Positions 1-11,538 of a stretch of 64,000 bases of DNA are shown here, piece by piece. The translations under genes were made by a program, and so were the position numbers. The stretch's first letter is position 1, and every line of letters starts with the position of its first letter. The DNA is from Heloderma charlesbogerti. Taxonomy: Eukaryota; Chordata; Lepidosauria; Squamata; Helodermatidae. The stretch is from positions 1,116,001-1,180,000 of the forward strand of contig JANEZZ010000522.1 of assembly GCA_026122225.1 (NCBI GenBank), given 5' to 3'. Below the pieces are notes generated by a model. The model did no database searches. It was not told the origin of the DNA and saw only the letters and a program-made list of their open reading frames with translations.

Positions 1-286
1 CCCATGGAAATAAAAAAAGTGTGTTGGAGTAATTGAGAGTACAGAGGATAGAGCAGGAACTGAGAGGCAGGAGGAAGGACTGAGTCCTACGACACCATTC
101 CCTGACTATTGTAGGTTCATCTATTCAAAGGTATCCAAGCATGTAGTGGAAATTGCTAAGCTGCAAGCTTACTCAGGAGATTCATCAACTAGCGCTTAAG
201 GTGATGAATTGGTTGGGGTCAATTTTAATCAGTGCAGCTGCATTCTTCTGCATTCTTCCTTATTTCTGGAGGTATTTGTTTCTTAT

Positions 287-893
287 TAGGGATGTATGAA
301 AGTCACTTACCTGATCCCGAAGCTTAATTCACGGTGGGGGGGAGGCGCTCCGTCCCTCCCCCCAAAATTCTGGCCGGGGGGGAGGCGCCCCGCCCCTCCG
401 GCCGCGAAACCTCCTTTCCTTATTTCCCTTATTTTTGCGTTCCCCTTATTTTCGCCATAGTCTACGTAAATGTTTACGTAGACTACGCATGCCAAAATAA
501 GGAACGCAAATGCGTAGTACATTTCCATTTGCGTACGCACTTTTTTTTCCCCCCAAAGTCAGCCGTGATAGGCTACGTAAACATTTATGTAACCTATCAC
601 GGTGTTTTTTAAAAATCTAGCCGTGATAAGCTACGTAAATCTTTATGTAGCCTATCACATTTGTTCGTTTGTTTTTTTAACTTGGAAATGGTGGCGGCAG
701 CAGCCAGTCGGAAGACCGGCCGCCGCCGCACCGCCGCCTGAGCCACCGCCGCCAGGGACATTCAAACAAGGTAAGTCCCGTCCCGGGGGGGTGGCGGGGG
801 GGTGGCAGACCATTTCTTCACCAATTTCGGGGGGCCGAATGCGCTGGCATTCGGCCTCCCCGAGATTCGTGGAGAAATTCTCTGACATCCCTA
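287..893 (-). mobile_element. E1, palindrome-array hAT-like element (inverted copy)
   Basis: A 607-bp non-autonomous DNA element. It begins TAGGGATGTATGAAAGTC and ends with TCTGACATCCCTA, so the two ends are short inverted repeats. It is flanked by a perfect 8-bp direct repeat TTTCTTAT at 279-286 and 894-901, the target-duplication length of hAT transposons. Inside are three hairpins: 458-485 (arm TAGTCTACGTAAA), 563-602 and 621-659 (arm GATAGGCTACGTAAA with mismatches). A GGCCGAATGC hairpin lies near 834-864. Two consensus 5' splice donors face outward: GTAAGT on the minus strand at 305-310 and on the plus strand at 771-776. No transposase is present. Assignment to hAT rests on the duplication and end sequence only. 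Confidence 0.85.
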
Positions 894-1112
894 TTTCTTA
901 TGCAAAACTGTAATAGAGAAGAGACACAAGCCAACAGTCCCCATATGTCTCCCCATAATATGCAGTTTGGGCCTCATGTAATATGATATTGTCACCAAAG
1001 CCCTTGGAATTCTGGACCTAGAACCAACTTCCTGGCATGACTTTGTGTTTCTGTACTGTATATTCAAAGAAGAATTAAGCTCTTCAGGAATTCTGAAAAA
1101 GAAAATATGGAG

Positions 1113-1530
1113 TACAGATGTCAGAGGAATCCAGGGGGTGAAGCTCAGTGAGCTTTCATAAGCTTGGCATCCTGGACTTTGGCTTGCTTTTCTGTAAACT
1201 GGCCCAATCCAATCTGCATTGAGTCAGGCCAGTTTGTGGATTTTGGGTTTTTTTAACATTTGCAATTTTGTAAAAAGCAATCTCCGCAAATTACAGCTGA
1301 GATTTGTGCAAATTATGGCTGCAATGTGTGCAAATTACACAAGTTACAGCTGCAATTTGCACAAATTATGGCCACAATTTGCATAATTTGCTCAAATGGC
1401 TTTTTACACATTTTTAGACCCCCCGCCTCCGATTTCAGGAAGAAACCTGCAAATGCAAGCCAAGTCAGGGGTGCTGGGGAAATCTGGTGAGCCCCAAAAG
1501 GGCCAGATTTCCTGGCAATGGACATCCCTA
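1113..1530 (+). mobile_element. hAT-like MITE with repeated TTTGCACAAATT motifs
   Basis: The left end is TACAGATGTCAGAG, a worn TAGGGATGTCAG, and the right end is GGACATCCCTA. The flanking octamers ATATGGAG (1105-1112) and GTAGGGAG (1531-1538) match at 6 of 8 positions. The middle (1260-1400) is a run of degenerate units around GCAAATTATGGC and ACAAATTACAGC. A related sequence with the same AAATTGCxxCAAATT runs and a right end of ACATCCCTAA lies at 54350-54709. No coding capacity is seen. Confidence 0.6.
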
Positions 1531-1685
1531 GTAGGGAGGGGAGATGGAGATGTGTGTGCCAGCCCCTCCAGCCCCAATCCCCCCCTCGTGTTGAGGGGGA
1601 AGGTCTGTAGTGAGACTGTAACCACATTCACCTGAATGCAGTTGCAGTCTTTCACAGGATCAGGAACCTTTATTGCACAGGGAAT

Positions 1686-1733
1686 AATGGGAGTTGCAGT
1701 CCAACACATCTGGAGGGCACTGGGCTGGGGAAG
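1686..1733. repeat. Partial copy of the dispersed CCAGATGT...ACATCTGG inverted repeat
   Basis: It contains GGGAGTTGCAGTCCAACACA followed by CATCTGGAGGGCAC. This is one arm of a repeat found whole at 9531, 28304, 40217, 51980, 58048 and 63421. Confidence 0.5.
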
Positions 1734-3437
1734 ACTGCCCTGAACACACCCCTCCCTGTTGGGGATAGCTTTGAGAATGTTGTTAATGGATTAAGAAGAA
1801 AGGGAATAATTTGTGGTGCTTCCTCTATAGATTTTTGCGATATTTGTTACATTATGTATAACTTGTAATATGACATGAAACCCCAGATTCTCTGTCTGTT
1901 ATAGATTTAGATCCAAGCATATCAATAAAAACTGAGTTAAAACAGCAAAGAACCTGTCAACGTAGTGAGCTGTGGAAGTGCCACCGTTTACAGAAAGCAG
2001 AAAGGAAGACATTTAAAAGCACACCCCACCCCAGCAATGATCTCTTTTGTTTATTTTATCTACCAGCTGCTTACCTTGTGGTTCTATGCTATTTTGGTGG
2101 TGACATTCTTGATAGGGTACTGTAATGAGATGCACAAACATCATGAACTAAAATAAACGCAGACTTCAATGTGATGAATTGGCACTTAGGGGTTGACTCA
2201 TTAATAATAGCTGCTAGGTATTACAATTCAACACGACCCACATAGCCCTGGGGGAGGGAGGGGCTAGGCAGAATGCTGCTTTTTTGACTTTTCGTTCATT
2301 GTTTGATGCCATCTTTGAGGAACAGGACACACAGCAGCCCTGGACAGAGCCTTCTCTTGGAATGCTTTAATTTTTCAGCCCACAAATGTTATGAGCCCTG
2401 TTTTCCCCGCAAGTCATGGTCACATGATTTTGTGGCTAATTCAGTTACATAGTAGGTGTCATGTAGAGACAGGGTGATAACACGGTGTCTCTCATGCAAA
2501 TGCAAAACCAATATTAGATAAGAAGCCATGTGATGCAGAGACATCATCCACTGATAGGCTCCGGAGACCTTGTGATTAGTACACTGACTGGTTTGTCATC
2601 TAAACTCACTGACTGTTCCTTCTGCCCCAGCTACATCTTTTCCTCCCTTTTCAGTTGATCATTAAATCAGGAAAGCCAGATGAAAATCCATATTCCCTTT
2701 TTGGAAGGTGTCTACTACAGTGATATGTGTGTGTCACTTTTTAGATGCACATCCCTTCATCTTCATAAGAGCTTTTGTGGTTGTTTGAAAGACCTGGCTT
2801 TCTTTCAAAAGCATCTGTCATTTTACAGATGCTAAGAATGCCTCTCCATCATAACATTCTGGTATGTTTTACAGACCAGCAAACACAATAGATTATGACC
2901 ATTTTGGAAGATGCAACAATCCACGTTAGGATGTACAAACATCCTTTCGCAGTGCATCCCTTATTTTGAAAGAGTGCCCTTTATTCTAGAATTTCACAGC
3001 TTTATACTATGTGACTAATTGTCCTTCTTTAGAACATTCTAATTCCTCAGAACTCCATAAAATATACATAAAAATGCATATATATTTTTTGAGATATATC
3101 AAGCCTGAGATCCTAAGCAAATTTGGGAAGCAGATCCCTCTGAAAGTAATAAGACTTGCTTCGGCTTAAATATGTTCAGGAACAGGAGGAAAATACATAG
3201 GGTTGTATCCAACTATGTCTGCTCGCCAGTGGAGTGAACACCATGGGCAGAATGGATTTCTCCTCCTTCCTGCACACCTCATGTGCCCCTCAAATCTGCT
3301 TGGGTTGTGGGACCCTCCAGAGCACATGGGAGGTTGCAGGGGGAGGAGAGGAAGAGGAAGTCTCATTAGATGAGTGGAAGTTCCCATGTGGAACATTGGA
3401 TGGAACCCATAAGGTAATAGCTGTGATGATGATGATG
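1734..3437. other. Unassigned intergenic sequence
   Basis: No recognisable gene or complete repeat is seen. The longest open frames are under 65 codons and carry no family motif. Base composition is moderately AT-rich. Confidence 0.5.
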
Positions 3438-3545
3438 GTGATGATTCATCCATTTATACCCCACCTTTTAACAAAAATTATACTAACACTGCAATCCTAT
3501 ACACACTTACCTGAGAGTAAGGCCCATTGAACACAGGGGGGGGGA
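3438..3545 (-). repeat. LINE 3' scrap and lizard-type CAATCCTATACACACTTACC repeat
   Basis: ATTTATACCCCACCTTTTA at 3452-3470 is the reverse complement of a CR1/L2-group 3' end. It runs into a GCAATCCTATACACACTTAC motif that recurs near 57720. Both are fragments. Confidence 0.4.
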
Positions 3546-3761
3546 CTTTTTTCAGAGAAAAGGTGCCTAGGATTGTGCAGCAAGTATCACCATATCTGTT
3601 TCATATTTTATCAGCACAATAAAACTTTCCTAAATCAATATATAGATTTTTCAAATTGTGGTCTGCAACTCTTGTTTGTCCTTTCTCCCTTAGGTGCAAT
3701 AGCCATACAATCATGCTTGTGCAACTCAAACAGTAAGCAAATTCTGTGTGAATTCAGCTGA

Positions 3762-4230
3762 TTAAGGGAGCAATCCTATGGCCACTAGGCACTGTCTAGA
3801 GGGCCATAGGATATCCTCATTTCGGGGAATTGACCTCGGAGCCTGCACTTTGAGGTTGGTTCCCAGAAAACTGACTTCATTTTTCATCTGCGCTGCCTCA
3901 GCGTGGAGAAACCCCATCTTCTGTGCTCGCAAGAGGAGCGTGGAGCGACTGAAAAGGGCTGGGGGGTGTTCTGGGGTGGGGAAAGCGGAGCTGCACGTAT
4001 GACACATCCAATGTGTCATATGGCAGCTTCCTCTCCCAGTCGCCCCCCCATCGCTAGACAGCCGAAAACAGCTGTCTAGTGAAAAATAGCAAGGCAGGAG
4101 AGGCACGGAGGGAACCATCGCCTCCGTGCCTCTCCTGCCTTGCTTTGGATAGGCGGGGGTTGGACTCGATGGTCTTGTAGGCCCCTTCCAACCCTACTAT
4201 TCTATGATTCTAGTTAGGATTGCGCCCTAA
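3762..4230. mobile_element. Foldback element, TTAAGGGxGCAATCCTA family
   Basis: It starts TTAAGGGAGCAATCCTATGG and ends TAGGATTGCGCCCTAA, a 16-bp inverted terminal repeat. Inside is a second inverted pair, GCAAGGCAGGAGAGGCACGG near 4090 and its complement near 4120, and a palindrome GACACATCCAATGTGTC near 4000. Related copies are at 20721-21102 and 35117-35252. A CR1 3' end (4150-4213) lies just inside the right terminus. The flanks do not show a clear duplication, so I cannot name the superfamily. Confidence 0.65.
4150..4213 (+). mobile_element. CR1 LINE 3' end fragment
   Basis: It reads GGGGGTTGGACTCGATGGTC, then CTTGTAGGCCCCTTCCAACC, and closes with ATTCTATGATTCTA, the octamer tail typical of CR1. 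It sits inside the foldback repeat, so it was inserted or captured there. Confidence 0.75.
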
Positions 4231-5063
4231 ATTATATAATCTTCTGTCCTGGGAAGAGTTTCACAAGGTTGTTTTAGACTGAGATTTGTCCTTAATAGAA
4301 AGTTTCAGGTGTCAGATCAACAGGAAAGAAGAACGCAGTACAGGTCTCCAGTTTCTAAACTGCATGTGCTCTAAGCTTGTGAGAATATTGTCAGGTGCCT
4401 CACATTCCCAATAGCTTGAAAAACGAATCTGTCTAATCTGGTATGTCCAAGCCAATTTCATATTGCTGAGCTGAATTGAAATTCCTTCCTGAAAACATAT
4501 AATTCATGAATCACTCTGGCTTTTATTTGAAGGACTCATACATCATACTGAATAAGACAGTTAGACCATCAATGCAAGATAATTGCAAACCCAGGAAACA
4601 TTTTGCAAAGTTCCATAAAACTCTTCGGCAAAGGACCTGTGCGTGTGCACACCTTTAGCTAGGAAAGTCTGCTCATTGCCGGGCATGCTATAACTGGATG
4701 AACAGGATGACAGGATGAACTGGATGGCCTCATGAACTGGCGTAACAGAAAAGGAATGGAGTTCAATAGCACAAAGTCTAAGGTCATTGGGGACTAAGAA
4801 CAATAATTTTTATTAAAGGTTTCTGATCCATTGGCTAGAAAATACAGAGAATGAAAATCAAGAGACCTTGGTCCATTACAGTCATGTAAAACTATGAGGC
4901 ACCATAGTGATGTGTCTGTAATGAGGGACAAGTGCAGCTCTTGGATGTATCATAAGGGTCGTTTCTAGAAGGGCGAGGGAAGTTTTAATACTATTATACA
5001 AAGTGATGCCCCATTTGGACTATTGTGTCCATGTTTTGCAGACCCACATTCCTCCACCACTAT
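4231..5063. other. Unassigned sequence with a worn CR1 scrap
   Basis: No gene is seen. Near 4984-5060 the text resembles the CR1 stretch GGACTATTGTGTCCATGTTT (compare GGAGTACTGTGTCCAGTTCT at 43996), so it is probably an old CR1 piece on the plus strand. Confidence 0.4.
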
Positions 5064-6300
5064 TAACAATAACAATAACAATAACAATTACATTTCTATA
5101 CTGCCTCATAGCTGAAGCTCTCTGGGTGGTTTACAAAAGTTAAAACATTAAAATACAATATACAAAGTTTAAAAACCATTTACATAAAAGCATACGAACA
5201 ATACCTACAAACAACATATAACTAAAAACAACTTTAAACTAAAATCAATTTTTAAAAATCCAACAATAAAACAACACAGCTTAAAACAACACAGCTTAAA
5301 AACAGTATACAAAGGTCAGCAAAAGGAACAAGAGTTCTAAAAAGGGAAGGCCTGCTGGAATAACAGAGTCTTTAATGCCTGCTTAAAAACCTTCAGTGAG
5401 GTCAGCAGGCGCATTTCAACTGGCAGGTCGTTCCACAATTGAAGGGTGGCAAAGGTCCTCTTGCGCATGGCTGCCAGTCTCACATTAGGCAGCCGAAGCA
5501 GAGAGCCCTCAGAGGACCTTAGGTGGCGGACTGGGACATAGGGGAGAAGGCGCTCCCTAAGGTACCTTGGACCCAGACCATGCAAGGCTTTAAAGGTAAG
5601 AACCAGCACTTTATATTTTTCTCAGAAACAAATTGGCAGCCAGTGTAAAGGTTTTAAAGCCAGTGTAATATGGTCTCTGCGGGATGTCCCAGAGACCAAC
5701 CTGGCTGCCATAATTTGTACCAGTCGAAGTTTCCAAACTAAATATAAAGGCAGCCCCAAGTACAGCACATTGCAGAAATCAAGCCTAGAGGTTACCAGTG
5801 CGTGCACCACCATTGCCAGGTCCACATGTTCCAGGAATGGGCGTAGCTGGCGTATCAGCTGAAGCCGATAACAGGCACTCTTCATCGTTGACTCCACCTG
5901 GGATGCCAGGAGCAGGGTTGGGTCAAGCTACGACCTTGTTCCCTCAGGGAGAGTGCAAGCTCATCCAGAACTGGTTGACATACCTCAATACCTGAATGAG
6001 GGATTCTCATACTCTTCATAATGAGCACCTCTGTCTTGCTGGATTCAGCTTCAGCTTGTTCTCCCTCATCCAGCCCATCATTGACTTCAGACAGTCATTC
6101 AGAGGAGTCCTACCTTCCTTGGATAAAGATGATAAGGAGAAATAGATTTGATTTCTCTGATAACACTCAGCTCCAAACCTCCTGATGATCTCTCCCGGCA
6201 GTTTCATGTAGATATTAAACAGCATCAGGGATAGGATGGAGCCCTGAGGGACTCCACATAATAGTTCCATTTTTGATGAACAACTGTCCCTGAGTGACGA
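5064..6300 (-). mobile_element. CR1/L2-group LINE, 3' half (RT end, C-terminal domain, 3' UTR, tail)
   Basis: This is a dead non-LTR retrotransposon read on the minus strand. The 3' tail is the (TTATTG)n run at 5064-5092, and an A-rich 3' UTR lies near 5130-5330. Coding remains run from 5337 to 6270. Visible motifs are CGVPQGSILS (RT motif B, near 6250), ENKLKLNP, LVTSRLDFCNVLYLGLP, KPLHWLPI and LVLTFKALHGLGPRYL. The YADD active-site block is missing: the text runs from CYQ straight to RNQIYFS, a small deletion. Frames shift several times. The 5' part continues past the 6301-6837 insertion. No target duplication was found. Confidence 0.88.
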
Positions 6301-6837
6301 TGTCAGGGTGGAAACTGAGCAGATAGAACCCCAGAGCAGTTCTGATTCTGAGGAGGATCAGCAATCTGTGGGAGAGGAGCCAGCTCATCCCTCACAGGCA
6401 CAGCAGCTGGCAGAGATTCCTCCTGCTGGCATTCCTGAGATAGATAGTGACCCTGGCAGTGAGAGAGTGCGGGAGGGGGGCTTGCTAGACTCTCGACACA
6501 GACGCAGGGAGTGACGAGCGATGGAGGGCACAGAAAGGAGGCGTAGCACCCATTTGGCGCGCAAGCAATGGCCATGTCGCGTGGACCCAAAGGAAAGAGG
6601 GAGGATCTCTCCCTAGCCCATAAGTTCAGGGTCTTCAAGTGATTCTCCTTCAAATGGGGACCAATTGCCTACCCGGAGCATAGGCTACTCTGCTGTTCAT
6701 TGCTTAGCCGCTGGTGATAGCATCTGAAAGAGCCATTAAGTTGTAAAAGGATTAAAGCCTTGAAAAGAATCCTTTCATCTGTGTCTTGAGTTGGCTATTG
6801 GAGTGTACTGAAAGAGGCCACTAGGGCGCTCCTGACA
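6301..6837 (+). mobile_element. Solo-LTR-like insertion within the LINE
   Basis: The insert separates two parts of one LINE reverse transcriptase gene. It begins TGTCAGG and ends CCTGACA, a 7-bp perfect inverted repeat with the TG...CA ends of LTRs. An ATTAAA-type poly(A) signal lies near 6752, about 85 bases before the end. An acidic open frame (6308-6514, 68 codons) lies inside. The flanks share only GAC (GACGA left, GACAC right), so the target duplication is worn or absent. A DNA element is a less likely alternative. Confidence 0.55.
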
Positions 6838-8345
6838 GACACCATCTGGAACCATCCTGAGAGAAAGGAGCAGAACCATTGCAGAGCAGTGCCCCCAACT
6901 CCCTCAGGTGATCCAGAAGGATACCATGGTCAATGGTATCAAATGCCACTGAGAGATCCAAAAGAATCAGCAGGGTTGCACTCCCCCTATCGATTCCCAG
7001 GCGAAGATCATCCACCAAGATGACCATGGCAGTCTCAACTCCATATCCCGCTCTGAAGCTGGTTTGAAATGGGTCCAGATAATCAGTTTCATTCAAGACT
7101 GCTTGTAGTTGAATGGACACTGCATTCTCAATTACCTTGCCCCCAAATGGTAAATTGCTTACTGGACTCTAATTATTGAAGTCCAAGGCATCAAGGGAAG
7201 GCTTCTTCAGAAGTGGTCTAACAATTGCTTCTTTCAGACATGATGCAAAATTACCTTTCCTTAGGGAGGCATTAACAATATTCACCAAAAGTTGCTTTAC
7301 CATCTCCCCTCCCTGGACTACAAGCCAGGATGGGCAGGGATTGAGAGGACAAGTTGTCTTTTTGACCAAACCAAGCAGGTTATCCACATCATCAGGAGTC
7401 ACAAGCTGAAAATGATCCAGTTTAATCATGCAAGCAGAGTTGCTGGACACCACACTATTGATTTCTGCCCCACAACAGCGTCCAAGTCAGCTCGTAATTA
7501 TCTGAGAGATTTTACCAGCGAAATACTCATTAAAAGTGTCACAGCGAGCTACCGAAGGCTCTAAGATCGGATTCAGTGTGTGTGTGTGTGTGTGTGTGTG
7601 TGTTGGGTGGTGTGTGTGACTCCGCTGCCTAACTACTCTGAATAGTTCAGCTGGGCACAAGTTTGCGGATGTGATATGTGTAGAGTAGAAAGCGCTCTTC
7701 GCTGCATATATTGCCACCTGATAGGTCTTCAAATGATCCCTATGACATGTCTTGTTGGATTCAAGTTGAGTTTTCCTCCAACAGCACTCTAGATGTTGTC
7801 CTTGCTGCTTCAGCTTCCTCATTTCTTCTGTAAACCATGGAGTTTGTTTGGAAGTGGGTAGGAGAGGACCTCTAGGAGCGACCGTGTCAATAACCCTGGT
7901 CAGATCTTCATTCCACACAGAGACCAGGGATTCGACAGGGTCGGCAGCACCAGCCAAGAAACCCCCTAAGGCATTTTGGAATCACAATGGAACCATCAGC
8001 CTTCGGGGCGGACCATCTTAATTGGTCCTCCACCCCTGCAGAGGCAGGTAGTAGCTGTGATACCAGCCCTGACCAGACAGTGATCTGCCCATGACAATGT
8101 GGAGACAGATAGAATCTCCACCCACAGATCAATCTCCTGATTGGAGCAGAAAATCAAATCGAGTGTGTGACCAGCTTCATGTGTTGGCCCCATGACCACT
8201 TAGGACAGGCCCATGGTTGTCACGGTCACCATGAACTCCTGAACTGTACCTGGCAAGCTGGACCCTAGGGGAATGTTGAAGTCACCCAGGACTAAAAGCC
8301 TAGATCTCACATGCACAGTCTGAATGCCTGTATAGGGCTAGAGAT
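6838..8345 (-). mobile_element. CR1/L2-group LINE, 5' half (endonuclease end and RT)
   Basis: This continues the LINE of 5064-6300. Minus-strand translations show LGDFNIP (end of the AP-type endonuclease, near 8280), the endonuclease C-terminus with THEAGHTLDLIF (7996-8199), the linker APRGPLLPTSKQTPWFTEEM (7487-7957), KEAIVRPLLKKPSLD (7169-7453), and RT motif A LLDLSVAFDTIDHG (6821-7120). Frames are broken between these blocks. The left limit near 8345 is a 5' truncation: no ORF1 and no complete endonuclease are present. Confidence 0.88.
7575..7603. repeat. (GT)n microsatellite
   Basis: About 14 GT units lie inside the LINE coding region. They give a run of Thr-His in the minus-strand frame and show that the LINE is no longer selected. 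Confidence 0.95.
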
Positions 8346-9190
8346 GCAAACAGCCTCTGAATGTGTGTAGACCCCCTTCAGACTGATGCCAATCACATGT
8401 CCATCCAGAGGCATGGCTGGAGAATGCATCAGTGCCTATGGATTGGGGCTAGCCAGGTGCATTCTAGAGAGCCTCCATGCATTCAGTACCCATGGATGCC
8501 AAATGACTGAACTGGGATGTAGCTTAATTTTTTTTAATGTGTTATGCAACAATTTGAATCACCATTGTCAAGGGGAGAGTTTATTGCACAGGGGGCTACA
8601 TGCTTTGTGTGTATATCTCAGCACAGGTAGATTCCCTATATATGATCTGCAAAAGTGGTGACTACAGAGCACACGTAGGGAGCCAACATACATTTGGGTG
8701 CACGTGCACATGGGTCCTTTAATAAATGGATCTTGGGTGCAGGACTAGAAGGCATATCCCCCCCGCCCCCGGACACACACACACATGCCCCAAGTATTAA
8801 TTTCTACCATGGATGATCTTTCGTACAGGGGTCTTGTTAACTACAGCACTGCAGAGCCAAAAATGAAAGATCTGTTATTTCATTTAGAGGAACCTGACAA
8901 AATTCCCTTGTGCAATGATAAGTTGATAAATACTTCAGCCATTCCTTTCCGTGTCCTTTAGGACAGGCAGCACCTATTGTGGACAAGCAGGAATCTTCTT
9001 ATATATATATATTTAAAAATCTTCTGTAGTGGCCCAGAACTTTCAGGCAACTAAAGATCAAAACCAAAACCAACAACACAACAATCAAATCCTTTTAACA
9101 AGTGCTTAGATTACCTCCTGGTGCCAGGATCCCACACTGACCTGCCAGAGAAGCCATACAAGAGGAAAAGAGAAATCCTGAAATCCCCAG
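8346..9190. other. Unassigned intergenic sequence
   Basis: No gene or full repeat is recognised. A C-rich run followed by (CA)n lies at 8757-8785 and an (AT)n run at 9000-9012. If 9191-9530 is a last exon, this stretch would be its 3' UTR; I see no clear AATAAA on the minus strand here. Confidence 0.4.
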
Positions 9191-9530
9191 CTAAGCCCTG
9201 GCATCTGATTTGCAAAACAAAAGCCAGCCCAGACCAAATATAAACAGAAACACCATAGCCAAAACAACCACGACAGAGAAGGTCAGGCTATCTGAAACGT
9301 ACGTATCACAGTTGGCTTGACATGCCTCCAATCTCTTCAAACAGTGAGAAGGCCGAAAGAGACCTGTATCTCTCAGAAGAGGGTTCTTGGAAGTTCTTTC
9401 AGCTTTGCTTGTGTTTGGAGGATGGGAAGGATGAGACTGGAAAAGGCTTACAACAGTCTCTCTATCCACAATCATGTACCTAGGAACTTCTGGATGGGGA
9501 GGCGGGTTGTTGCAGACTATTGCTTTAGGG
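9191..9530 (-). CDS. Possible terminal exon encoding a tail-anchored membrane protein
   Basis: The minus-strand frame stays open across 9655-9191 and ends at a TAG. The upstream part (about 9531-9655) is a dispersed repeat, so any real exon starts downstream of it. The unique part contains RYMIVDRETVVSLF, a polar Ser/Pro/Lys region, two cysteines in CLKRLEACQANC, and a hydrophobic segment of about 24 residues starting LTFSVVVVLAMV and ending in LGWLLF. A short CKSDARA tail follows, as in a single-pass or tail-anchored protein. A pyrimidine-rich tract before CAG at about 9499 (minus) could serve as a splice acceptor. I do not recognise the family. No partner exon or poly(A) signal is visible, so it may be a pseudogene or chance. 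Confidence 0.3.
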
Positions 9531-9655
9531 CAGAAGTGGGGAATGTCTGATCCTCCAGATGCTGTTGGACTGCCACTCCCATCAGCCCTAACAGCATAGC
9601 CAATAGTGAGGGATGATAGGAGATGCAGTCCAACAATATCTCGATGGCCACACAT
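9531..9655. repeat. Dispersed inverted repeat (CCTCCAGATG...CATCTGGAGG family)
   Basis: It reads CCTCCAGATGCTGTTGGACT, then CATCAGCCCTAACAGCATAG, then a worn return arm. It is the first of several copies in the window. Confidence 0.6.
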
Positions 9656-11432
9656 CCCCCTACACTGCTATAGGGGACTGATTCAATTTCAGACACAAGT
9701 ATTATCTGTCCAGGGCCCAGGCTCAACATGAACAGCAGCTGCAAGTCGGAATAGACAATACTGGTGAGATGGATAAGCAGCTATAAGGCAGAGTCCTATG
9801 TTCCTAGATATTTCCAAGGTATTATAAGAGGCAAAGTACATGTCACAGCCATACTCTATTAAAAAATAAATAAGTAAATAAGTAAATAATACCACAGATG
9901 GAGGGAAAAAAGTAGATGGCAGGGTAGGCATAAAGAAGTACTTTTTATTATTATAATTATTCCTGCTGCAGTTTGGGAATGAGGTCATTATGAGAAAACC
10001 TGTTCTTAAGAAAGTGTTGAATATTAGTAATCTTCTAGGGCTTACTAAGTCTCAGCCCAGCCATCTGTTTTCTGTTGTCATTGTTGTTGTTGTTGTTGTT
10101 ATCTACTAGCTGTACCCGTTGCAAAAGATTTCACTACCATGTGTATGTAACTTATGATTCGGATGTAGGGATGTGAGAACACATCCCAGCTTGGGTTCTC
10201 TGGGTGCCCTCCGAGGTCTCGCCCTGCTTGCTGGCCCTCCGGACTGCAGTCGAGCCCCCGCTCCGCACTCGGTGAGCAGCCTGCAACTTACCCTGGCCTG
10301 TTGGTCATTATTCCAGTCACCATGTTTTTAAAAAACATGGCGATTGGCACCGCTTGCCCATAGACTTACACGCAAAATAGCGCTGTGAAACTAGAGTCTA
10401 TGGGCATCTTCAATTAGTAAATTACGTGGCTGAGCTGCTTCTTTAAAAGTAGTATCATTTACTTCCTCATTATATATTTCTGATATCTTCGTAACAGGTG
10501 GCACCAACAACCTGTAGTAATTCGGGGCGGGGGGTCATGCACATTGGGAAGGAGAGTGCCTGGATGCAAATGTCTTTTTTGCCCCTGTTGCATGCTGGAC
10601 AAAATTAAGAGTCACTTCTGTAGCTCCGCCCATTTTTCTCTGCCCCAACCCACTTTGGTTCTGGCTCCACTCACTTTGGGCTCTGGCCTCACCCACTGCT
10701 GGAATATGGTGGGGGAAAATTCTGGTCAGGTTTTGACTGAGGTAACATGGACCTCAACAGGAAAAAGGTCTCCTGAATTATTATAAATTTTAATAATTAA
10801 TTGCGAAGCTGTCAATTTATTTTCAGGGGTGTGATTATTTTTCTGCAAATCTAGGCATTGGCAGCTTTAATTTGAGACTGTTCCAAACTCGGTCAGATAA
10901 TATTTAGGGGTTGAAATGGAGTGAACAAAAACTCATACTTCATATGGAGTTTATAATAATTTGGGAGACCTTTTTCCTGTTGAGGTTCACATTACTTTAG
11001 TCAAAACCTGTCCGGGGTCTACCTCTAACAGTTTTAATACAAATTTAATACAAAGTTGTGAAATCTCAAGCTTTTGGGTGAAACTGCTGATTTAAAAAAC
11101 CCAAGGTCCTGCCTGAAAACATCAGTAAGCAGTTTAAAAAAAGATACACCATGGAGAGTTATACCAGAGTTAGGTTTTGGTATATGTGAATGAATGAGAA
11201 AAGTTCTCATTCTAACCATGTTCAGACTTCAGAGAGACTTTCCCTTACTGTGCAGCATCCACAAATTTAAGATTAAGGAGGATGTATTCCAGAGGAGAAG
11301 GCATGGCTTCAGGCAGGCTTGAGCCGTACCATGTTTTCAATAACTCAATCAAGAGTAAATCTCTCCCAGTGGTGTAGGGGTAAATTCTGGAGTGCTGGCA
11401 CTCATCATGATGGTGCTCATAGCCCAAGGAAA
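9656..11432. other. Unassigned intergenic sequence with simple repeats
   Basis: There is an AT-rich (AAATAAGT)n patch near 9860-9890 and a (TTG)n run at 10083-10100. A short GC-rich stretch at 10195-10290 is flanked by the phrase CTAGCTGTACCCGTTGC. Near 9770-9825 is a possible SINE tail (CCTATGTTCCTAG). No gene is supported. Confidence 0.4.
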
Positions 11433-11538
11433 CACTGCCAAGGAGAGGAGCTGTAGAACACATGCTTTGTATGCAGAACATCCCATGTACAATCCCTGGC
11501 GTCTCCAGGTAGCGCTGGAAAAACTCCTTCTTCAAACC
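11433..11538 (+). mobile_element. tRNA-derived SINE, 5' part (split by E2)
   Basis: It contains GCTTTGTATGCAGAACATCC, CAATCCCTGGCGTCTCCAGG and TAGCGCTGGAAAAACTCCTT, matching the SINE at 54925-55110. The box A region is eroded. The element stops at TTCAAACC and resumes at 12474 after the E2 insertion. Confidence 0.75.

Noticed and set aside
10132..10150. CTAGCTGTACCCGTTGC as the end of a Helitron or other element
   Set aside because: I recall similar text in reptile repeats, but no second end or structure can be defined here.
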